NCBI RefSeq assembly: GCF_905207935.1
Contig: NZ_CAJLNI010000035.1
Coordinates: forward strand, 1-16,110
Length of the DNA: 16,110 bases
From: an uncultured Haemophilus sp.
GTDB taxonomy: Bacteria > Pseudomonadota > Gammaproteobacteria > Enterobacterales > Pasteurellaceae
Direction: 5' to 3'
Shown one piece after another: positions 12,625 through 16,110 of this stretch. Within the stretch, counting starts at the first letter, position 1; each line of letters opens with the position of its first letter. The position numbers and the translations under genes are program-made. The notes under the pieces were generated by a model. That model was not told the DNA's origin and searched no databases. It saw only the letters and a program-made list of their open reading frames with translations.

Positions 12625-14034
12625 ATGTTGCGTCTTTCTCGTCGCCAATTATTAAAAACTACCGCAATTTCAACCGCACTTGCTGCCACACCTCAATCGG
12701 TATTAGCGGCATCCCGTGAAAAATTAACCATTCCTCCATTGATGGAAGCAAAACGTGGTCGCCCAATTATCCTTAATATGGAAGAAACTGGCTATAAGTT
12801 AGATGGCTCCCATAGTGTCAGTGTCTGGGGCTTTAACGGCAATTATCTTGGCCCCACTATTCGTATCAAATCGGGTTCCTTTGCAAAACTCAATTATCAC
12901 AACAATTTGCCACAAAGCATTGCCCTCTCCATTCAAGGACTGCAAGCCAGTGGCGAATTATTTGGTGGTGCTGCAAAAGTCCTAAAAAAAGGGGAATCTT
13001 GGGCACCGATTATCCCAATAGACCAACCTGCCTCGACTTGCTGGTATCGTTCAGCGACCTTGGCTAACTCGGCTTATCAAACCTATCGCGGCATCGTCGG
13101 GATGTGGTTAATTGAAGATGATCAAAGCTTAAAATCTCAGCTACCTCATAAATACGGCGTGGACGATATTCCATTAATCTTACAAGACATGGAATTTAAC
13201 GGTGACGGATTACAATTATTTAAGCAAAATCAACCGCACTTTGTCGGTAATCGTCTTCTTGTGAATGGACAAGAAGCGCCTTATCTTGACGCCCCTCGCG
13301 GTTGGGTACGTTTACGCTTACTTAATGCCTCATTGGCAAGAGCCTATGATCTCCGTTTAGATAACGAACAAGACATGTTGCTTGTTGCGAGAGATTTAGG
13401 TTTTTTACCACAAGGTAAAGCGATTAATTCTCTTATTCTTGCACCAGGTGAACGTGCAGAAGTGTTAGTCAATTTAAGCGAAGGAGAAGGTGTATCGCTC
13501 ATCTCTGGGGCTAAACGTGGTTTCTTCGACAAAATCAAAAATGTGTTCAGTTCAGGTAATGATTTTGCAGATAACACCGTTTTAGAACTTCGCCCACAAG
13601 GTGAAATCTCTGCATTCAGCAAAAAAATGAATGAGTCATTCAATACTGATGCCACGGCTATGCTCGAAAGTAAAATCGCGCAAGAACGCACCTTTGAACT
13701 GGATGTCACGAATGGTCTAATCAACAAACAACGCTTTGACCCACGCCGTATTGATGTTTCGGTTAAAGTAGGTACTGTCGAACGTTGGATCATCAACAGC
13801 TCACTGCCAGTGGGTTTCACCATTCAAGGCGCAAAATTTGTGATTGAAAGCCAAGATGATGTCAAGGTCGATGCGTCGGAACTTGCTTGGAAAGACACAG
13901 TTTGGGTGAAAAAGAAAGTACAAATTTTAGTAAAATTTGAACAACCTTCGTCAAATACTCATCCCTTCTTATTTGGCTCATCCAATTTAATGCTGGCAGA
14001 TATGGGCTGCCTTGGTATAATGATCGTTCAATAA
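12625..14034 (+). CDS. ftsP: Cell division protein FtsP (SufI), Tat-exported multicopper oxidase-like protein
   Basis: FtsP is a periplasmic protein that stabilises the divisome under stress and is a classic twin-arginine export substrate. The 469-residue product from ATG 12625 begins with a Tat signal (SRRQLL at 5-10, R6 and R7, hydrophobic stretch, Ala-X-Ala near 27-29). The longer frame from 12598 would lie inside plsC and displace the signal. It has cupredoxin-type domains with the SufI block GWVRLRLLNAS and the C-terminal WKDTVWV. The HXH copper-ligand pairs of active multicopper oxidases are absent where expected, as known for SufI, so it is presumably not an oxidase. An AAGGAA site overlaps the plsC end. 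Confidence 0.94.
   Translation: MLRLSRRQLLKTTAISTALAATPQSVLAASREKLTIPPLMEAKRGRPIILNMEETGYKLDGSHSVSVWGFNGNYLGPTIRIKSGSFAKLNYHNNLPQSIALSIQGLQASGELFGGAAKVLKKGESWAPIIPIDQPASTCWYRSATLANSAYQTYRGIVGMWLIEDDQSLKSQLPHKYGVDDIPLILQDMEFNGDGLQLFKQNQPHFVGNRLLVNGQEAPYLDAPRGWVRLRLLNASLARAYDLRLDNEQDMLLVARDLGFLPQGKAINSLILAPGERAEVLVNLSEGEGVSLISGAKRGFFDKIKNVFSSGNDFADNTVLELRPQGEISAFSKKMNESFNTDATAMLESKIAQERTFELDVTNGLINKQRFDPRRIDVSVKVGTVERWIINSSLPVGFTIQGAKFVIESQDDVKVDASELAWKDTVWVKKKVQILVKFEQPSSNTHPFLFGSSNLMLADMGCLGIMIVQ
12673..12681 (-). repeat. DNA uptake signal, in the ftsP signal peptide region
   Basis: Exact signal on the minus strand, encoding the STAL part of the FtsP Tat signal. Confidence 0.9.
13233..13241 (-). 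repeat. DNA uptake signal, in ftsP
   Basis: Exact signal on the minus strand, encoding part of NQPHFVG in ftsP. Confidence 0.9.
13993..14021 (+). promoter_or_regulatory. Candidate internal promoter for the exported-protein gene
   Basis: CTGGCA (13993-13998, 4 of 6), 17 bases, then TATAAT (14016-14021) preceded by TGG, giving an extended -10. It lies within the last codons of ftsP and predicts a start about 33 bases before the next ATG. Confidence 0.5.
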
Positions 14035-14060
14035 AATAATGATATAAAAAGGAATCTAAC

Positions 14061-14543
14061 ATGAAAAAAATCTCAACATTCGCTTTAATTGCGACCTTAT
14101 TCTCAACTGGCACATTTGCTGCTCCAGAATCCAAAGATGCCTCTAAAGAGCAAAAAAATGAATCAGCAATTTATCTTTCAGTGTTTGATAGAACTCAAGA
14201 GCCATCACCCGATTTAAATAAAAAAGAAACTTCTCGTTCCAGTAAAGCTGAGAAGGTATGTTGGCTCGCAACAGGTCATTTTGGTAAAAAAGCAACGGTA
14301 AGTGAAACCTTTAAAGCTCAAGCCCAAAGTGAATTCGCCAGTTCGATTGAAAATGCGAAAGTGGTGTCATCACCAAATAAAAAACTCCATACCATCACTT
14401 ATACCAGACCAACATTAGAAAATGGCAAATATATGATGAACTGCTGGACATTCGACCGCCGAGATCCAATCGGCAAATATGTGCTGACTGTAAAAATTGG
14501 TAAACATGAGTTTGAAAAACAAGTTTTCCATGTGACTGAGTAG
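14061..14543 (+). CDS. Exported protein of unknown function (160 residues)
   Basis: I do not recognise this family. The N-terminus is a clear Sec signal peptide (MKK, hydrophobic 6-18, TFA-AP cleavage likely after residue 20). There is no lipobox cysteine, so it is probably a soluble periplasmic or secreted protein. The mature part starts with a charged, Ser/Lys-rich stretch (21-65). A compact domain follows with two cysteines (C67 and C128), each before a tryptophan (VCW, NCW), a likely disulfide pair. The tail alternates hydrophobic and polar residues (KYVLTVKIG, FEKQVFHV), suggesting beta strands. AAGGAA lies 8 bases before the ATG. It follows ftsP by 26 bases and may also have its own promoter. 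Confidence 0.8.
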   Translation: MKKISTFALIATLFSTGTFAAPESKDASKEQKNESAIYLSVFDRTQEPSPDLNKKETSRSSKAEKVCWLATGHFGKKATVSETFKAQAQSEFASSIENAKVVSSPNKKLHTITYTRPTLENGKYMMNCWTFDRRDPIGKYVLTVKIGKHEFEKQVFHVTE

Positions 14544-14557
14544 TTAAAAATACACAA

Positions 14558-14585
14558 AACGAGCACTTTTTAGTGGTCGTTTTTT
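14558..14585 (+). terminator. Rho-independent terminator after the exported-protein gene
   Basis: AACGA-G-CACT and AGTG-G-TCGTT pair around a TTTT loop with one G-G mismatch, followed by a T run. It closes the plsC-ftsP unit. Confidence 0.8.
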
Positions 14586-14667
14586 GTTATTAATTACTTC
14601 TTGTGTATTAAAATTTCTATATTCTATGAATGTCTGCGTTGACAATCGTGTTCATAAATGGAATTTT

Positions 14668-14687
14668 AGAGATTTAATCTCTTTTTT
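14668..14687 (+). other. AT-rich hairpin with T tail in the leader of the orphan gene
   Basis: AGAGAT (14668-14673) and ATCTCT (14677-14682) form a 6-bp stem with a 3-base loop, then five further T. It lies 36 bases before the ATG at 14724. A perfect TTGACA (14639-14644) lies upstream, but no good -10 is correctly spaced from it. The hairpin may be a weak terminator or attenuator. Nothing else is recognisable in 14586-14723. Confidence 0.35.
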
Positions 14688-14723
14688 ATAGCTAATTAAT
14701 TTTTTAAAGACTTAAAAATCAAT

Positions 14724-15398
14724 ATGACTGAAGACTTATATCAAAAAGTAATTCTAATTATATTTTCCACTTCTCTTGGCTGGTTAATAGCACAATTAAC
14801 TAATATCTTAAAAGTTTCTAATGAAAGAAAGAAAATCATTAAACTTTTGAATGAAGAATTATTGGATATAAAAAAAGAAGTCGAGAGAATCCTATCTTAT
14901 TATGCTAGAAATTTACAACTATATGGTGGAAATAAAATTGGCCAATATACAATAACTGGAATATCTAACCCAATATATACGAATTACTATAAGGATGCTT
15001 TATTGAAATTAAATCAAAATCAAAGAATTTCTTTCCAAATGATACACAATTTAGTTCATGCTCAGAATGAAAACTTGAAAAAATTAACTATTGAATTAGA
15101 AGTTGCACAAGATATATATAAAACTAGTGGAGCAAATAAAGCTATCAAAGTTAAAGGGAAAACAATCGGAGAACTATCTAAATCAGGATATTTTAATTGT
15201 CTAGTCTTAAACTGGCATCTAGAATTCCACTTAAAAAATCAAGAAAAACCAGATTTATCGCTATATTCTGAAGCTCATAAAGAACACCTGAAATTTTTAG
15301 ATACCATTTCAGAAAAAATTGAAAAATTAGTAGAATCAGGAAAAAATATTAAAGCTGAAGAATTTGAAAAAAATTATCATGAATATTATTTTAATTAA
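14724..15398 (+). CDS. AT-rich orphan gene: membrane-anchored helical protein of unknown function
   Basis: I do not recognise the family. The 224-residue product has one N-terminal membrane segment (about 8-28), directly followed by a basic, strongly helical region (KVSNERKKIIKLLNEELLDIKKEVERIL). This suggests a cytoplasmic coiled coil. The rest is charged and mostly helical (GELSKSGYFNCLVLNWHLEFHL around 149-170; ISEKIEKLVESGK near the end). No enzyme motif is visible. Composition differs from the neighbours: G+C is 12 of 60 at 14821-14880 and 18 of 60 at 14941-15000, against 26 of 60 at 13081-13140 in ftsP. ATA and AGA codons are frequent. It has no uptake signal. The ribosome site is poor. 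Horizontal acquisition is likely. Confidence 0.75.
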   Translation: MTEDLYQKVILIIFSTSLGWLIAQLTNILKVSNERKKIIKLLNEELLDIKKEVERILSYYARNLQLYGGNKIGQYTITGISNPIYTNYYKDALLKLNQNQRISFQMIHNLVHAQNENLKKLTIELEVAQDIYKTSGANKAIKVKGKTIGELSKSGYFNCLVLNWHLEFHLKNQEKPDLSLYSEAHKEHLKFLDTISEKIEKLVESGKNIKAEEFEKNYHEYYFN

Positions 15399-15399
15399 C

Positions 15400-15417
15400 T
15401 TGGTCCATCTAGACCAA
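15400..15417. repeat. Inverted repeat after the orphan gene
   Basis: TTGGTC (15400-15405) and GACCAA (15412-15417) form a 6-bp stem with loop CATCTA, just after the stop at 15398. No T run follows, so terminator function is doubtful. Confidence 0.35.
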
Positions 15418-15536
15418 TTGTGTATTTATTTAAACCTCTAGAAAATGTTATTTCCCCTAATAATTATCTTTAAATAAAAAAATCCAATTGTCATACAAAC
15501 GTTCTTTCCCTAGTCAAGGAAAATAATAAATGTAAC

Positions 15537-15542
15537 TATAAT
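15537..15542 (+). promoter_or_regulatory. Candidate -10 of the mmcQ/yjbR-like gene
   Basis: A perfect TATAAT, 16 bases before the ATG, would give a leader of only about 10 bases. No good -35 is visible; the small inverted repeat TTTCC/GGAAA (15505-15522) occupies that area. Confidence 0.4.
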
Positions 15543-15558
15543 ATAAAGAAATACTACT

Positions 15559-15918
15559 ATGCACCAAGCACAACAAATCTTTGATTATGCAGCTAATCAA
15601 TATGCGACACAGCCAGAATATCTTTGGAAAAAATACCCCGAATATGCCATCTTGCGCCATGGTAATGCCAAAGGGAAATGGTATGCGCTTATTGGCAAAA
15701 TCAGTAAAACTAAACTTGGTTTAAAAGAAGAAGGAGAGACTGATTTTATCAATCTCAAATGTCCACCCGATATGGTGAGTATTTTGCGACAATCACCTAA
15801 TTTCTTGCCTGCCTACCACATGAACAAAACCCATTGGCTAACAATTGTGTTAGATCATGGCGTAGAAACCGAAGAAATCTTTAAGTTGTTGGATTGGAGT
15901 TACGACTTAACAAAGTAG
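15559..15918 (+). CDS. MmcQ/YjbR family protein
   Basis: The 119-residue product has the MmcQ/YjbR pattern: an N-terminal helix, then YPEYAILRHGNAKGKWYALIGKI (about 26-48), INLKCPPDM (64-72), then the segment with FLPAYHMNKTHWLTIVLD (82-99). The YHMNK-HW block is typical of the family. Members adopt a CyaY-like, double-wing-like fold and are proposed to bind DNA; no reaction is known. There is no signal or membrane segment. The codon use is like the resident genes, unlike the preceding orphan. The ribosome site is weak (AAAGAA). It appears to be monocistronic. Confidence 0.88.
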   Translation: MHQAQQIFDYAANQYATQPEYLWKKYPEYAILRHGNAKGKWYALIGKISKTKLGLKEEGETDFINLKCPPDMVSILRQSPNFLPAYHMNKTHWLTIVLDHGVETEEIFKLLDWSYDLTK

Positions 15919-15944
15919 AAGAATTTAAAAACACCTAAAATCTG

Positions 15945-15953
15945 ACCGCACTT
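15945..15953 (-). repeat. DNA uptake signal, upstream of the Tat-protein promoter
   Basis: Exact signal on the minus strand, 10 bases before the candidate -35 at 15963. Confidence 0.9.
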
Positions 15954-15962
15954 TTGCTTTTC

Positions 15963-15991
15963 TTTACTTTAGTCACGGCGAGTAAGATAAT
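15963..15991 (+). promoter_or_regulatory. Candidate sigma-70 promoter of the Tat-exported protein gene
   Basis: TTTACT (15963-15968, 4 of 6) and GATAAT (15986-15991, 5 of 6) are 17 bases apart. A start near 15998 would leave a leader of about 50 bases. Confidence 0.55.
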
Positions 15992-16048
15992 GAATGAAAA
16001 CTATTATCAAAATACAAACATTGAGTTTGATTCAATTAGGAGATAACC

Positions 16049-16110
16049 ATGGCACTGAATAGACGTGATTTTTTAAGAATGAGCGCAGCACTTACGGCAG
16101 CGGGCATGTC
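16049..16110 (+). CDS. Twin-arginine signal peptide of an unidentified exported protein (cut by the right edge)
   Basis: Only about 20 codons are present. They encode a basic start with NRRDFLRM, which fits the Tat motif (S/T)RRxFLK apart from Asn at the first position, then an Ala-rich hydrophobic stretch. An AGGAG site lies 6 bases before the ATG. Tat substrates fold in the cytoplasm, often with a cofactor such as molybdopterin or iron-sulfur clusters. The sequence visible here is too short to say which enzyme this is. Confidence 0.8.
   Translation, partial: MALNRRDFLRMSAALTAAGM

Noticed and set aside
12625..14034. FtsP as an active multicopper oxidase
   Set aside because: The paired histidine copper ligands are missing and the sequence follows SufI/FtsP, which is not an oxidase.
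15400..15417. Inverted repeat as an attachment site or terminator of a mobile element
   Set aside because: I found no matching copy on the left side of the AT-rich gene, no integrase or transposase, and no T run after the stem.
16021..16035. FNR-like inverted repeat TTGA...TCAA before the Tat-protein gene
   Set aside because: The half-sites are 7 bases apart rather than 6 as in TTGAT-N4-ATCAA, and the site lies downstream of the best promoter and only 13 bases before the start codon.
1..16110. CRISPR arrays, tRNA or rRNA genes, insertion sequences
   Set aside because: I saw no regularly spaced repeats, no CCA-ended cloverleaf candidates, no rRNA-like conserved stretches and no transposase-like product on either strand by eye.

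Overview
This window looks like chromosomal DNA from a gamma-proteobacterium of the family Pasteurellaceae, probably Haemophilus. The 9-base DNA-uptake signal AAGTGCGGT (or its complement) occurs 14 times exactly in 16.1 kb, close to the density known for Haemophilus genomes, and the proteins resemble H. influenzae and E. coli housekeeping proteins. An intact hemE argues against H. influenzae, which needs external heme, and fits an X-factor-independent relative such as H. parainfluenzae. The species call is inference.

Layout. Positions 1-697 (minus) hold the first 232 codons of an L-lactate permease with a likely CRP-dependent promoter. Positions 988-2699 (minus) hold a yicC-ygfZ operon. Divergent from it, tyrP (2876-4090, plus) has two tandem TyrR-box-like sites overlapping its promoter. 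tyrP converges on a two-gene membrane operon (DUF3290 plus DUF421/YetF, 4133-5223, minus) across a hairpin terminator that contains an uptake signal. Then nudC, hemE, a yjaG-like gene and a HU gene run on the plus strand (5371-8252); this is the enteric order with nfi missing. A DeoR-family regulator and glmS follow (8379-11044) and end at a bidirectional terminator facing lpxH (11109-11813, minus). plsC, ftsP and a small exported protein of unknown function run on the plus strand (11901-14543). An AT-rich orphan membrane-anchored gene (14724-15398) comes next, then a MmcQ/YjbR-family gene (15559-15918) and the start of a gene for a twin-arginine exported protein at the right edge.

How the genes relate. 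Much of the window serves the envelope and cofactors: GlmS supplies glucosamine-6-phosphate for peptidoglycan and LPS, LpxH and PlsC make lipid A and phospholipid precursors, FtsP supports division, HemE makes heme, NudC handles NAD(H) and NAD-capped RNA, and LldP and TyrP are nutrient importers. The parts with least explanation are the DUF3290/YetF pair, the exported 160-residue protein, and the AT-rich gene at 14724-15398, the only clear candidate for recent horizontal acquisition. I saw no CRISPR array, tRNA, rRNA, transposase or complete multi-gene defence system. No gene-free stretch exceeds 300 bases; the longest (698-987) is described under its elements.
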